Source of the DNA: Streptococcus hillyeri
GTDB taxonomy: Bacteria > Bacillota > Bacilli > Lactobacillales > Streptococcaceae
Direction of reading: 5' to 3'
DNA length: 64,000 nucleotides
Assembly: GCF_003686955.1 (NCBI RefSeq)
Contig: NZ_RCVM01000002.1
Coordinates: forward strand, 124,001 to 188,000
Shown here one piece after another: positions 38,470 to 50,983 of this stretch. Under the pieces are notes generated by a model. That model searched no databases, was not told the DNA's origin, and saw nothing but the letters and a program-made list of their open reading frames with translations. A program made the translations under genes and the position numbers. Numbering within the stretch: the first letter of the stretch is position 1; every line of letters begins with the position of its first letter.

Positions 38470-39798
38470 ATGACGGAAAAGAAACAAATGAAACTCGGTC
38501 TTGCCATGTTTGGAGCCGCTGGTTTAAACTTTAAATCTTGGACAGCACAGGAAGTGCGCCTCCAAGACTACCCAGATATTTCAGTGGATGTCAAAGCGGC
38601 ACAACTAGCTGAAAAAGGAAAATTCCAATTCATGTTCTTTGGTGATTTTCCAGGAACAAAAGCAGTGGCTGATGCTGATATGCAGACCATGGGGTTGGAT
38701 CCTTTATTGATTGCGACAGTCATTGCTAGCCAGACAAAGCATATTGGTTTAGGGATTACTAGAGCGACGTCTTGGAACAATCCTTACGAAGTTGCTCGCC
38801 AATTCAAGACGCTAGATGCGATTAGTAAAGGTCGTGTGGCTTGGAATGCCGTAACTGGTGCTAATGGCGTCAGCGCTAATGCCTATGGTGTGCACCTTCC
38901 ATCTAGCTTTGACCGTTATGGCAAGGCGGCAGAATTTACGCAAGCAGTCCAAGCCTTATGGGCAACTTGGGAAGAAGATGCGCTTAAACTAGATCATGAC
39001 AAGCAGATTTTTGCGGATTATGAGAAAGTCAAGTCTGTTACTGTAAAAGGTCAGTATGTTGAAACATCGGGAACCTTGCCAATTCCACCATCAAAACAAG
39101 GTCAACCGCCAATTTTTTACTCAGGAGGTTCTGGTAATAGTATTGCCTTTGCTGGTCAGCATGCAGATGTCTATGTCGGTGAAGTCTGGACCATTGAACA
39201 AGGGAAAGCCATGCGCCAGGAACTCAGTCAAGCAGCTGTTAAAAATGGTCGTCAACCAGGATCCGTTGCTTTTATCGCGGGTGTCATGCCTCTCATTGGA
39301 GACAGTAAAAAGGACGCCTTAGAACGTCATGCAAGATTCATTGATGAAGATACTTTTTATCAACGGGTAGCTCATATCGGCTATGCCTTGGGAGTCCAAT
39401 TTACCATGGCGGATATTGAAAAAACTATTGCTTCTGAAATTCTTGACAGCGTAACGATTACTCCATATAGCGACCCACGGACAGAAAACATCATTCGAGT
39501 AGCGCGTGAAGGTTGGACATTACGAGAAGTGGTTTATCACTCAGTTATTGACTATCACCCTGCCGCAGTCGGTACACCAGAGGACATTGCAGATCACTTG
39601 ACAGAATGGTTTGAAAGTGGCGCAGCTGATGGTTTCTGGGTTATGCCAGATGTCTATGAATCAGATTTAAAACGTTTTGTTGAGGAAGTTGTTCCAATCC
39701 TTCAAGAGCGTGGGATTTTCCATACAGACTATGAAGGGGAGACCCTCCGTGAAAATCTTGGAATCCCTTATCAATACGGGGTGAGAGAAGAAGTATAA
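38470..39798 (+). CDS. NtaA/SnaA/DszA-family FMN-dependent monooxygenase
   Basis: A 442-residue two-component-type luciferase-fold monooxygenase (nitrilotriacetate monooxygenase component A family). It shows W-N-A-V-T-G, the F-D-R-Y-G-K-A loop and Q-G-Q-P-P-I-F-Y-S-G-G-S-G. Such enzymes need reduced FMN from a partner reductase, and none is adjacent here. With the upstream nitronate monooxygenase it forms a small TetR-controlled oxidative unit with an unknown natural substrate. GAGGAAACTATC precedes the ATG. Confidence 0.88.
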   Translation: MTEKKQMKLGLAMFGAAGLNFKSWTAQEVRLQDYPDISVDVKAAQLAEKGKFQFMFFGDFPGTKAVADADMQTMGLDPLLIATVIASQTKHIGLGITRATSWNNPYEVARQFKTLDAISKGRVAWNAVTGANGVSANAYGVHLPSSFDRYGKAAEFTQAVQALWATWEEDALKLDHDKQIFADYEKVKSVTVKGQYVETSGTLPIPPSKQGQPPIFYSGGSGNSIAFAGQHADVYVGEVWTIEQGKAMRQELSQAAVKNGRQPGSVAFIAGVMPLIGDSKKDALERHARFIDEDTFYQRVAHIGYALGVQFTMADIEKTIASEILDSVTITPYSDPRTENIIRVAREGWTLREVVYHSVIDYHPAAVGTPEDIADHLTEWFESGAADGFWVMPDVYESDLKRFVEEVVPILQERGIFHTDYEGETLRENLGIPYQYGVREEV

Positions 39799-40045
39799 TG
39801 ATATCGAAAACAGATATGAGGTAACAGCGACATTATTGCAGTAATTGGATTTGATGATCGACACGTGCATGTTATTATAAAAATGACAGATTGGAATTTT
39901 TAAAGCTTTATTTGTGAGGTATAAAGTTCTAAAAGCTGCATTCATACTCAGCTTGGCTGTATTCTTTATGGTGTTTTATAATTATTTGCAAATCAGTATG
40001 GTATTCTAAGTCATTATAGGAAATAAGATACTATTTACAATGGTA

Positions 40046-41044
40046 TTATTGATGAAGTTTATACTGTATGCGGTACTTTTTAGGTAAAGTACCGTATTTT
40101 TCTTTAAACTTTTTATATAATTGGTTCTGATTGCTAAAGCCAGAAAGTAATGCTATTTCTGAGATTGGTAAATCAGAATGAATTAGGTATTTTTCGACTT
40201 CTTTTAATTTACAGTCAAATTGAATCTCTTTAAAAGATTTACCATAATTTTTACTAAGTAAAGTAGAAAGGTACTTTTCATGATAATTAAATAGATTGGC
40301 TAAATCTCTCAGAGTGATTGTTTTATAATTTTTTTCAATGTGATTTATAATTTGGAAAATACGAGTATCTAATTTATCAGAGAAATGAATTTCAGATGAT
40401 TCAAAATCTAGGTATAGTAGTTCTAAAAGTATTAATGAAAAGTAATGTTGGATAGCAATTAAACTGTAAATTTGATTTGAGTAGTACTCAATAAGAAGTT
40501 TGTTAAAGAGATTAGTTATTTGATCGTTATTTCTTGTTTTGAAAATAATGTAGTTATCATGGCTGTCATTATTTATTAAAGTTCGATTCATGAAATCTAA
40601 AAGTACATTAGTTTGATTAAATGATAGCAGAGAATTAAAATAATCATTTTTCATATTGATATTGATGATAATATCACCGTAATCAGGTCGCATTTTTGCT
40701 CGTATAACGCGTTTGTCGAAAATGCAGACGTCGCCTGCTTTTAGAGTAATTTCTTTGCCTTCTATAAAATAGGTACATGTTCCAGAATAGATATAGTTCA
40801 TATTAATATCATTATAGCAATGGAATGGTAAAAAAGTATAGCGTGAATCTTTTCTAACAAATAAAGGAGAATCATTCAACTGGGGGACATCAATAATCAT
40901 AACTTCTTTACCATTAATAAATTGCCGAGGTGTGTATTCCTCACTGTAACGAACAGATAGAGTTCCAGGATTATTAAGGTAGTAAGATTCATTTTCAGTA
41001 TGAGTAAATAGTAACTCATGTAATTGTTTTTCAGTTAGTCTCAT
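40046..41044 (-). CDS. AraC-family regulator divergent from the beta-glucoside PTS
   Basis: A 332-residue activator. The N-terminal cupin-like sensing part contains Y-I-Y-S-G-T-C-T-Y-F-I-E-G. The C-terminal double helix-turn-helix (about 230-330) has I-T-L-R-D-L-A-N-L-F-N-Y-H-E-K-Y-L and the A-L-L-S-G-F-S-N-Q-N-Q-L-Y-K-K-F signature. It is transcribed away from bglP and is the likely activator of that operon. The gene is AT-rich and lysine-rich compared with its neighbours, which may hint at transfer. Confidence 0.88.
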   Translation of the reverse strand: MRLTEKQLHELLFTHTENESYYLNNPGTLSVRYSEEYTPRQFINGKEVMIIDVPQLNDSPLFVRKDSRYTFLPFHCYNDINMNYIYSGTCTYFIEGKEITLKAGDVCIFDKRVIRAKMRPDYGDIIININMKNDYFNSLLSFNQTNVLLDFMNRTLINNDSHDNYIIFKTRNNDQITNLFNKLLIEYYSNQIYSLIAIQHYFSLILLELLYLDFESSEIHFSDKLDTRIFQIINHIEKNYKTITLRDLANLFNYHEKYLSTLLSKNYGKSFKEIQFDCKLKEVEKYLIHSDLPISEIALLSGFSNQNQLYKKFKEKYGTLPKKYRIQYKLHQ

Positions 41045-41092
41045 AAGATTATTATATCTTACTTTTTGACAGTAAACAACTTAATTAATGCC

Positions 41093-41121
41093 ATTGAATG
41101 TAAACGCTATCCATCATATAA
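41093..41121 (+). promoter_or_regulatory. Promoter of the beta-glucoside operon with cre
   Basis: TTGAAT (41093-41098)-17-TATAAT (41116-41121). ATGTAAACGCTATCC (41097-41111) matches the CcpA cre consensus at 14 of 15 positions and lies across the -35 and spacer, so glucose repression is expected. Confidence 0.8.
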
Positions 41122-41132
41122 TTTGTTCATAA

Positions 41133-44523
<3,391 letters not shown>

Positions 44524-44536
44524 GATAGATAAAGTG

Positions 44537-44773
44537 AGGTTGGGACATAAATATCTCAACCTTCTATTTTTAATGGTAATAACAGATTGACGCAGTGGTT
44601 GATTGAAGGTCTGCAACTGGACACTTCTTCATTTTCAAGTGTCCACCTAAAATAGTCCACTGGACTATTTTACTACCACGCAATCGTTAGCGGCCATCCT
44701 AATCAACTGTGCGGAGGTGGGACGACGAAGTCAATTTCTTCGAAATCATGACTTCTGTCCCACTCTCTTTTTC
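44537..44773. repeat. Intergenic repeat family B, copy 2, containing a terminator
   Basis: Opening stem AGGTTGGGA/CTCAACCT followed by TTCTATTTTT terminates the PTS operon. This copy has two extra nested palindromes (GGACACTT/AAGTGTCC and AATAGTCC/GGACTATT) absent from the 13-kb copy. It ends with the same GTGGGAC/GTCCCAC structure and CTCTTTTT. Confidence 0.8.
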
Positions 44774-44810
44774 ATGAGAGGTTACGGAAAGTATAGTTGG
44801 GCACAAGTTT

Positions 44811-45268
44811 TATACTCATCGAAAATCAAAATTAGCATTTTAGAACCTCTAATACTTTTGAGGCACTATCGAACGAAGTGAGGCTGAAATGTTTCTTTCG
44901 CTATAGTGGTATTCTTAGCAGTGAAATTGCCCAGTGGACAGTTTCAGTCTGAGCTTAGAAATACAGGAGCTCAGAGTAAACTCTTGATAAGAACGGACTT
45001 TTTGGGAGAACTACAGAAATTGAGAATCAATTTCGTAGTAGTTCCCCCGCAAGGATGATTAGGTTGGACGCTGTCGAGTAGTCGACAAGTACAGCAAATC
45101 ATCTACTGCGATAGAGATAAGCTCAAATCTAGCAATGAAACTCCGTAGGAGGTTTTGATATTGACTTTGTCAACTCTATTTCCCACCTCAAAAGGTTCCC
45201 CAAACCTTTTGAGCGTCCGCACTTTTAAGAAAGAAATAAAAAGTAATTTTTGATTTTTGTTAAGTATT
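44811..45268. repeat. Composite BOX-like repeat, copy 3
   Basis: Head TATACTCATCGAAAATCAAA is the closest of the three to pneumococcal boxA. It contains a degraded AAATTGCCC/GGACAGTTT palindrome, long hairpin 45004-45048, second hairpin 45054-45103, TTGAC/GTCAA at 45161-45173 and CTCAAAAGGTT/AACCTTTTGAG at 45187-45213. The tail matches copy 1. It runs up to the promoter of the HAD gene. Confidence 0.85.
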
Positions 45269-45316
45269 AAATTATATGGTATAATAAATCCAATTACATA
45301 CATGAGAGGTATAATG

Positions 45317-46024
45317 ATGCCTTACAACTTTCTACTCTTCGACCTTGATCACACGCTTCTTGATTTTGGTGCGGCTGAGGATGTGGCTTTAGAAGCATTA
45401 TTAACCGAAGCTGGTGTGACTGATATTCAATCTTATAAAGATTACTATGTACCGATGAATAAGGCTATGTGGGAGGATTTAGCTGCTGGGAAAATCAGTA
45501 AGCCCGACCTCATCCGCACGCGCTTTGCTAAGTTATTTGCTCGCTTCAATCAAGAGGTGGACGGTGCTTACATGGCTGAACGTTACCAGCACCACCTCAG
45601 TCAGCAGGGACAGGTGTTTGATGGGGTTCCAGAGTTTTTGGCGACCTTGTGCCAGCAGGGCTACCGTCTTTTTGGAGCAACCAATGGGGTGACCTTTATC
45701 CAAAAAGGTCGCTTAGCCCATTCAGGACTTGCCCCGTACTTTGAGAAGATTTTCATTTCTGATGAAGTTGGCCACCATAAACCTGACAAGGCGTTTTTTG
45801 AAACCATAGCAGAGCAGGTAGACGGGTTTGAAGCGCCAAAAGCTGTCATGATTGGAGATAGTCTTTCAGCAGATATTCAAGGCGGTAGCAATGCTGGGAT
45901 TGATACGATTTGGTTTAATCCGATTCAGTTGGTCAACGAAAGCACAGCCATTCCAACCTATATTGCTGAGACTTATGACCAAATCGTGGACATTTTACAA
46001 GCCGCTGAAGCGAAAACACGCTAG
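45317..46024 (+). CDS. HAD-superfamily phosphatase, YjjG-like
   Basis: A 235-residue haloacid dehalogenase-type hydrolase. Motif I is D-L-D-H-T-L-L-D (residues 8-15), motif II G-A-T-N-G, motif III H-K-P-D-K-A-F-F, and motif IV M-I-G-D-S-L-S-A-D-I-Q-G-G. The YjjG branch dephosphorylates nucleoside monophosphates, including non-canonical ones. GAGAGG is 7 nt before the ATG at 45317; an ATG directly before it (45314) is an alternative. Confidence 0.88.
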   Translation: MPYNFLLFDLDHTLLDFGAAEDVALEALLTEAGVTDIQSYKDYYVPMNKAMWEDLAAGKISKPDLIRTRFAKLFARFNQEVDGAYMAERYQHHLSQQGQVFDGVPEFLATLCQQGYRLFGATNGVTFIQKGRLAHSGLAPYFEKIFISDEVGHHKPDKAFFETIAEQVDGFEAPKAVMIGDSLSADIQGGSNAGIDTIWFNPIQLVNESTAIPTYIAETYDQIVDILQAAEAKTR

Positions 46025-46128
46025 TCACCAATGGCACATCAATCAAAAAGAGTGGATGAGTTCCATTCTTTTGTCGTTTTACAACGGCTTTAAAAAAGTC
46101 TATAATGGTCACAAGATAAGGAGAATAT

Positions 46129-47154
46129 ATGTTTGGACTACAGAAAAAATTACCTGGCTTGTTACTTTGTATCGGACTTGCTATACCAGCTTGGTTGTTT
46201 GGGAAGTGGCTTCCTTTAGTTGGGGCACCTGTTTTTGCGATTTTTCTTGGTATGCTAGTAGGACGTGTCCACCAAAACCGAGAAAAGACCCGTTTAGGAA
46301 TCACTTTTACATCAAAATACCTGCTACAGACAGCTGTGGTACTCTTAGGCTTTGGCCTGAACCTTTCCCAAGTCTGGGCTGTTGGATTAACGTCGTTACC
46401 AATTATCATCAGCACCATCGTAACTGCACTACTCACCGCCTATGTCTTGCAGAAGTGGCTCAAACTGGATGTGAATACCACAACTCTAGTCGGTGTGGGC
46501 TCTTCTATCTGCGGAGGCTCTGCTATTGCCGCGACAGCGCCAGTTATCGAAGCCAAAGATGAAGAAGTGGCTAAGGCGATCTCCGTCATCTTCCTGTTCA
46601 ATATCTTAGCTGCGCTTACTTTTCCAACGCTGGGAGAGGTGCTTGGGCTGTCCAATGAAGGTTTTGCCCTATTTGCGGGAACGGCAGTCAATGATACCTC
46701 TTCTGTGACGGCGACAGCGACAGCTTGGGACGCGATTCACGGTAGCAACGCCCTAGATGGGGCAACTATTGTCAAATTAACCCGTACCTTAGCCATTATT
46801 CCAATTACACTAGGCTTGTCTTTTTATCGAAGTTATCAGGTTTTGAAAAATGGCGGAGCTGCTCAGTCAACTTTTAGTTTTAAGCGATCTTTTCCGATGT
46901 TTCTCCTTTATTTCCTACTTGCTTCGCTGTTAACAACCGTAGTTAGTAGTCTGGGAATGACAGTAGAACTCTTTGACCAATTCAAAATCTTATCAAAATT
47001 CTTTATCGTCATGGCTATGGGAGCTATTGGCTTAAATACAGACATCATCACATTAGTCAAAACAGGCGGTCAAGCCATCGGTGTTGGTGCCACTTGTTGG
47101 ATAGCCATAACTGTTGTCAGTCTAATGATGCAAAAAGCAATGGGGATGTGGTAA
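46129..47154 (+). CDS. YeiH-family (UPF0324) membrane protein
   Basis: A 341-residue integral membrane protein with about ten helices. It has the family's conserved [15 protein letters not shown] and G-T-A-V-N-D-T-S-S segments. YeiH-like proteins are putative sulfate/sulfonate or anion exporters, but no function is firmly set. AAGGAG precedes the ATG. It stands as a single gene between HAD and AKR genes. Confidence 0.88.
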   Translation: MFGLQKKLPGLLLCIGLAIPAWLFGKWLPLVGAPVFAIFLGMLVGRVHQNREKTRLGITFTSKYLLQTAVVLLGFGLNLSQVWAVGLTSLPIIISTIVTALLTAYVLQKWLKLDVNTTTLVGVGSSICGGSAIAATAPVIEAKDEEVAKAISVIFLFNILAALTFPTLGEVLGLSNEGFALFAGTAVNDTSSVTATATAWDAIHGSNALDGATIVKLTRTLAIIPITLGLSFYRSYQVLKNGGAAQSTFSFKRSFPMFLLYFLLASLLTTVVSSLGMTVELFDQFKILSKFFIVMAMGAIGLNTDIITLVKTGGQAIGVGATCWIAITVVSLMMQKAMGMW

Positions 47155-47228
47155 GACCGATGAAATGGACTAGTATAGCTCATGACCAATGCTCAACATG
47201 TAGGAGCAATACTTGAGATGCCAATACA

Positions 47229-47262
47229 AGAAAAAGCTGGGAAATCATTCCTAGCTTTTTAA
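47229..47262. terminator. Bidirectional terminator
   Basis: AAAAAGCT-GGAA pairs with TTCC-AGCTTTTT between converging yeiH-like and AKR genes. Confidence 0.8.
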
Positions 47263-47264
47263 GA

Positions 47265-48104
47265 TTACTCCATGTCTAAAGCAACTCGATGACGTGGTGC
47301 TGGAAATAGCTGGTTTAAAAGGTCCAACTGTTTTGGGGTTAATGTTATCTGTTGGCAAGCTACTAATTGTTTCATGTGCTCTAGTTTGCCGCTTCTAGGA
47401 ATGGATACCATGTTTTTCTGAGCAAGGGTAAAGCAGAGCAACAACTGGTAACAGTTTAGTTTTAAATCTGCTGCTAACGCTTGCAAATCTTGGTTGGTCA
47501 AAAGGCGACGATTCAAATCACCTGCCTGAGCTAACGGGCAGTATGCCATAGTCGGTATCTGATGAGCATCTTGAAAGGGTTTTAAAGCGTATTCAATTCC
47601 TCTTGAACCTAGATGGTAGAGAACTTGATTGGTTGCACACTGTTTACCATCTGGTAATTCAAGCAGCTCTTGCATATCTTCTAAATCAAAATTAGACACT
47701 CCCCAGTTCAGTATTTTCCCTTTCTTTTTCATTTGTTCGAGCATGTCAATTGTTTCATTCAGTGGGGTATTACCTCGCCAATGATAAAGGTAAAGGTCAA
47801 GATAGTCCGTTTTCAAACGACTTAGAGAAGCGTCAAGGCTAGCTTCTAACCGTTTAGCATTAGCATTTGAAGGCAAGACTTTTGACACAAGGTGAATCTT
47901 GTCACGTTGAAATGGCTGGATGGCTTTGCCAACTAACGTTTCGGCTCTGCCATTGCCATACATTTCTGCAGTATCAACGATAGTTACACCATTTGATAAG
48001 GCGTACTGTAACGCGGCAATTTCCTCTTTTTCTTTGTGGGGACTTTCGCCTAAAAACCAAGTACCGACACCGAGATGAGGTTGTGTGATGAGAGTGTTAG
48101 TCAT
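47265..48104 (-). CDS. Aldo/keto reductase
   Basis: A 279-residue AKR. The catalytic set is Asp and Tyr in D-T-A-E-M-Y-G-N-G, Lys in L-V-S-K-V and His in Y-H-W-R-G. It differs clearly from the AKR at 30 kb. AAGGAGAT precedes the ATG on the minus strand. It lies 42 nt downstream of the broken CdaR gene on the same strand; whether it belongs to the hexarate system is unknown. Confidence 0.88.
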   Translation of the reverse strand: MTNTLITQPHLGVGTWFLGESPHKEKEEIAALQYALSNGVTIVDTAEMYGNGRAETLVGKAIQPFQRDKIHLVSKVLPSNANAKRLEASLDASLSRLKTDYLDLYLYHWRGNTPLNETIDMLEQMKKKGKILNWGVSNFDLEDMQELLELPDGKQCATNQVLYHLGSRGIEYALKPFQDAHQIPTMAYCPLAQAGDLNRRLLTNQDLQALAADLKLNCYQLLLCFTLAQKNMVSIPRSGKLEHMKQLVACQQITLTPKQLDLLNQLFPAPRHRVALDME

Positions 48105-48146
48105 AGAAATCTCCTTTATTTGATGTTGTTTTTATTAGTTAGAGGA

Positions 48147-49275
48147 CTAATCTTGAAGTTTATAGAGGATTGAAGCCAATTTCAAGGTGAAAAAATCCGA
48201 TAAAACACGAGGATCATAACCGGTTAAATCGGTTATTTTATTGAGTTGGTATTGGACGGTGTTTTTATGAATGAATAAGGTTTCCGCACATTGTTTAATG
48301 CTGCCATTGCATGATTCGTAAGTATCAAGCAGTGACAACATGTGTTCAATGTCTTGCTTGGGAAGGTCATTAAAAAGATTGTTTAGAAAATACGATTTGT
48401 TGCCGGCATTTACATCGTGTAAAACTAAACCATAAGCCATATCAGTGAAAGCTAAGGTTTGTTGATGTGAAAAATGTTTGTTCCAACTTAAAGCAGTTTT
48501 GGCCTGATCAATGCTTTTTTTAAGCTCGCCATGTCCTTTTCCAGGAGTTCCAGCTCCAAAAATCAGTGTAATATGGTATTTTTGTTCAAGAAGTTGACAG
48601 ATTTGTTGGATGGTTGTTGTCACTTTTTGTGATTTTTGCGTGGGGAGAAGAGCTAGAAAAAGGTTTCCACGCATTTCAAAAATGGTACGTTTATCCTTGC
48701 TAAGTAGATTTTCTAAATCGAGATAGAAGTGGCTTTGTTGCTCAAAAAAGTAATCGCTGGGACTATTCAGTGGGAGGCCAGCAATGGCCGTGTAATACTG
48801 ATTGTCTATGTCGATACCATATACCATATACCATATCTAATGATCGCTGATTTTCTGCTGAATCATTATCTTGAATAATCGTAAGGATATGGGAGTGAGC
48901 ATTTCTTCGATTGTAAACAACTTCTTTGGCCATATTGTTTAGGATGAGAACTTCGGTCATTTCTTTGATGATTTCACCATATTGTGAAACCTCCTCTTTT
49001 TTACCAGTTATTCCAATGACTCCAACCATTTGGTGGTCAATAGCAACAGGTAGATTGATGCCTTGTTTTGCTCCCTTGTACTGATCATCGTATTCGATAA
49101 CGATGGCTTGATTGGCTTCGAGAACAAATTGTGCGCCTTGATGATTTTGTTGACCAATCCTGCTAGGGTCGGTACTGGCAATGATAATCCCCTCTGTCGA
49201 AAAGAAATTCAATTCTTGTTGAATAATATGTTTCATCCGGTTGACGATATCCTGAGCAAGTAGTGCATCAATCAT
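48147..49275 (-). pseudogene. CdaR-type sugar-diacid regulator, out of frame by a 7-bp repeat
   Basis: The gene starts at the ATG ending at 49275 with a sugar-diacid recognition domain (A-Q-D-I-V-N-R-M-K; V-M-I-G-I-T-G-K-type core). It then shifts frame at the ATACCAT repeat (48814-48834), and the second part holds the PucR/CdaR C-terminal helix-turn-helix (L-F-I-H-K-N-T-V-Q-Y-Q-L). Joined, it would be about 375 residues, normal for CdaR. It is divergent from the GntP permease and most likely activated the hexarate genes. Confidence 0.85.
48814..48834. repeat. Three tandem copies of ATACCAT that set the CdaR reading frame
   Basis: ATACCAT at 48814-48820, 48821-48827 and 48828-48834. With two copies the minus strand reads through as L-D-M-V-Y-G-I-D-I-D-N in one frame. 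With three the frame ends early at W-P-P-T-E. Confidence 0.95.
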
Positions 49276-49440
49276 AGGTTTTTCCTTTCGGCTTTAATAT
49301 TCTTTAGACTAATTATACTACATTTAAAGAAGAGTAGGGTCAAAAAAAGAAGATAAGCTTAATGTGTTTCGTATTTTAGGTTTTGTTACAGAGACTAAAA
49401 ATAAAGACAGAAAAAGGTTGAAAGTCTAGTTTGTGATACA

Positions 49441-49601
49441 TTGAACAAAAACTTATGAATGCGTTATCATATTAACATGAAATATAAGGACTGCAACTTA
49501 TTATCATAATATGTTGTAACCTCATCTTGTTGAGAAAGCTAGCGTCTTTACAAGAATGGTGTTACGTTGACTACACTACACTAATGTTAGCTGACATTAG
49601 T
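49441..49601 (+). promoter_or_regulatory. Control region of the hexarate cluster: promoter, cre, two inverted repeats
   Basis: TTGAAC (49441-49446)-18-TATCAT (49465-49470) with ATGAATGCGTTATCA (49455-49469) matching the cre consensus at 14 of 15 positions between them. CAAC-ATTAT-ATAAT-GTTG inverted repeat at 49494-49516 is a candidate regulator site. ACTAATGT-6-ACATTAGT at 49580-49601 lies just before the ribosome site. The rest of the 348-nt region shows nothing else. Confidence 0.6.
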
Positions 49602-49623
49602 CATTAAAAAGGAGTTCATGACT

Positions 49624-50964
49624 ATGGATAGTGGATTTATCAGTTTGCTAGGGATACTCTTAGCGCTATTCTTCCTCATTTGGGGATCATTTAAACAGAT
49701 TCCAATTTTAGTATTGGGACCGGTTGCGGCAGTCGTTGTTATTTTCTTATCAGGATTGCCACTGACAGAGACGTTGACAGGTGAATACGCTGAGTCATTT
49801 GCTGGTTTTGCGAAAAGTAATTTCTTGATCTTCTTACCAGCAACTGTTCTTGGCTCTATGCTGGGTGATTCAGGCGCTGCACAAGATATTGCCAATAAAA
49901 TCGCTGAGTGGTCAATGCGAAAAGGCGGCAAAAATGCTAAATTCTGGGTATTGATGGGTCTGTCACTTATTACAGCTATTCTTTCCTTTGGTGGTGTTAG
50001 TGGATTTGTCGTTATCTTCACCATTGCGCCAATCTGTTTCCGTATTTTTAAAGAACTAGACATTCCATGGCATTTTATCATAGCAGTATCAGTTTATGGT
50101 GGTTCAATGTGGACTGCAATTTTACCTGGTTCACCTGCTATTCAAAACTTGATTCCAATGGAGTCATTAGGAACTAAACCAACGGCTGCACCTGTTCTAG
50201 GGATTATTGCTGCGGGTGTTTCTATTCTCTTTGGGGCTTGGTATATTTGGTGGATGCTCAAGAGAAATGAGAATCGTGGCGAAGGATTTGAAAAGAGTGG
50301 TCACAAGATGGAAGCTGCTTCTCAAATTCTAGCGATGAAAGCTATGGACAAGAAAACCACAACGTTGGATTTTATTAAGGCTTTGACACCTTCAATTGTG
50401 TTGATTGTAGCAATGAATGTGTTTGATGTGGCACCATATCTTTCATTAACTTTAGGCTGCCTTGTTTGTTTTGCACTTTACTTCAATAAATTCGTGAATT
50501 TCCGAAACACAATGGCTGATGGTGTGAATTCAACCATGAAGTCAATCATGAATGTTGCAGCAGTCGTTGGTTTTGGTGGTGTTGTAGCAGTTGCACCTGG
50601 GTTTGATTATCTTGTTGCGAATTTGGATAAAATTCCTGGTCCACCACTCATTCAATTAGCTATCGCGACTAACTTGGTCGCAGGTATTACTGGTTCGGCA
50701 TCAGGTGGTGAGGCAATTTCATTGAATGTATTTGCGCCTCGTTTCCTTAAACAAGGTATTAGTGCAGATGTCCTTCACCGTATGGTAAACATTTCTTGTT
50801 ACGGTTTGGATTCATTGCCACATAATGGATCAGTTATTAACCGTTTAAATTACACTCATCTCACACACAAGGAAGGTTACTACCATGAATTTTGGCTTGG
50901 AGCTGCATTCCCACTAGTTAACTCAATATTCATTGCCGTTCTTGCCTCATTTGGTATTGTTTAA
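49624..50964 (+). CDS. GntP-family permease, probable hexarate or glycerate uptake
   Basis: A 446-residue proton-coupled symporter with about 12 membrane helices and the family's P-H-N-G-S-V-I segment near the C-terminus. GntP members carry gluconate and related acids; in this cluster glucarate or galactarate is the natural guess. ATG 49618 is 3 nt from GGAG, and ATG 49624 at 9 nt is preferred. First gene of the cluster; gudD starts 19 nt later. Confidence 0.85.
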   Translation: MDSGFISLLGILLALFFLIWGSFKQIPILVLGPVAAVVVIFLSGLPLTETLTGEYAESFAGFAKSNFLIFLPATVLGSMLGDSGAAQDIANKIAEWSMRKGGKNAKFWVLMGLSLITAILSFGGVSGFVVIFTIAPICFRIFKELDIPWHFIIAVSVYGGSMWTAILPGSPAIQNLIPMESLGTKPTAAPVLGIIAAGVSILFGAWYIWWMLKRNENRGEGFEKSGHKMEAASQILAMKAMDKKTTTLDFIKALTPSIVLIVAMNVFDVAPYLSLTLGCLVCFALYFNKFVNFRNTMADGVNSTMKSIMNVAAVVGFGGVVAVAPGFDYLVANLDKIPGPPLIQLAIATNLVAGITGSASGGEAISLNVFAPRFLKQGISADVLHRMVNISCYGLDSLPHNGSVINRLNYTHLTHKEGYYHEFWLGAAFPLVNSIFIAVLASFGIV

Positions 50965-50983
50965 AAAGTAAAGGAAGTATCGT

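Noticed and set aside
45852-46562. 236-codon forward frame across the HAD/yeiH-like boundary
   Set aside because: It overlaps both well-supported genes in another frame, has unusual Trp/Cys/Arg content and no ribosome site.
49587-50081. 164-codon leftward frame opposite the GntP gene
   Set aside because: Antisense shadow of a membrane-protein gene; proline/serine-rich composition typical of reversed hydrophobic codons.
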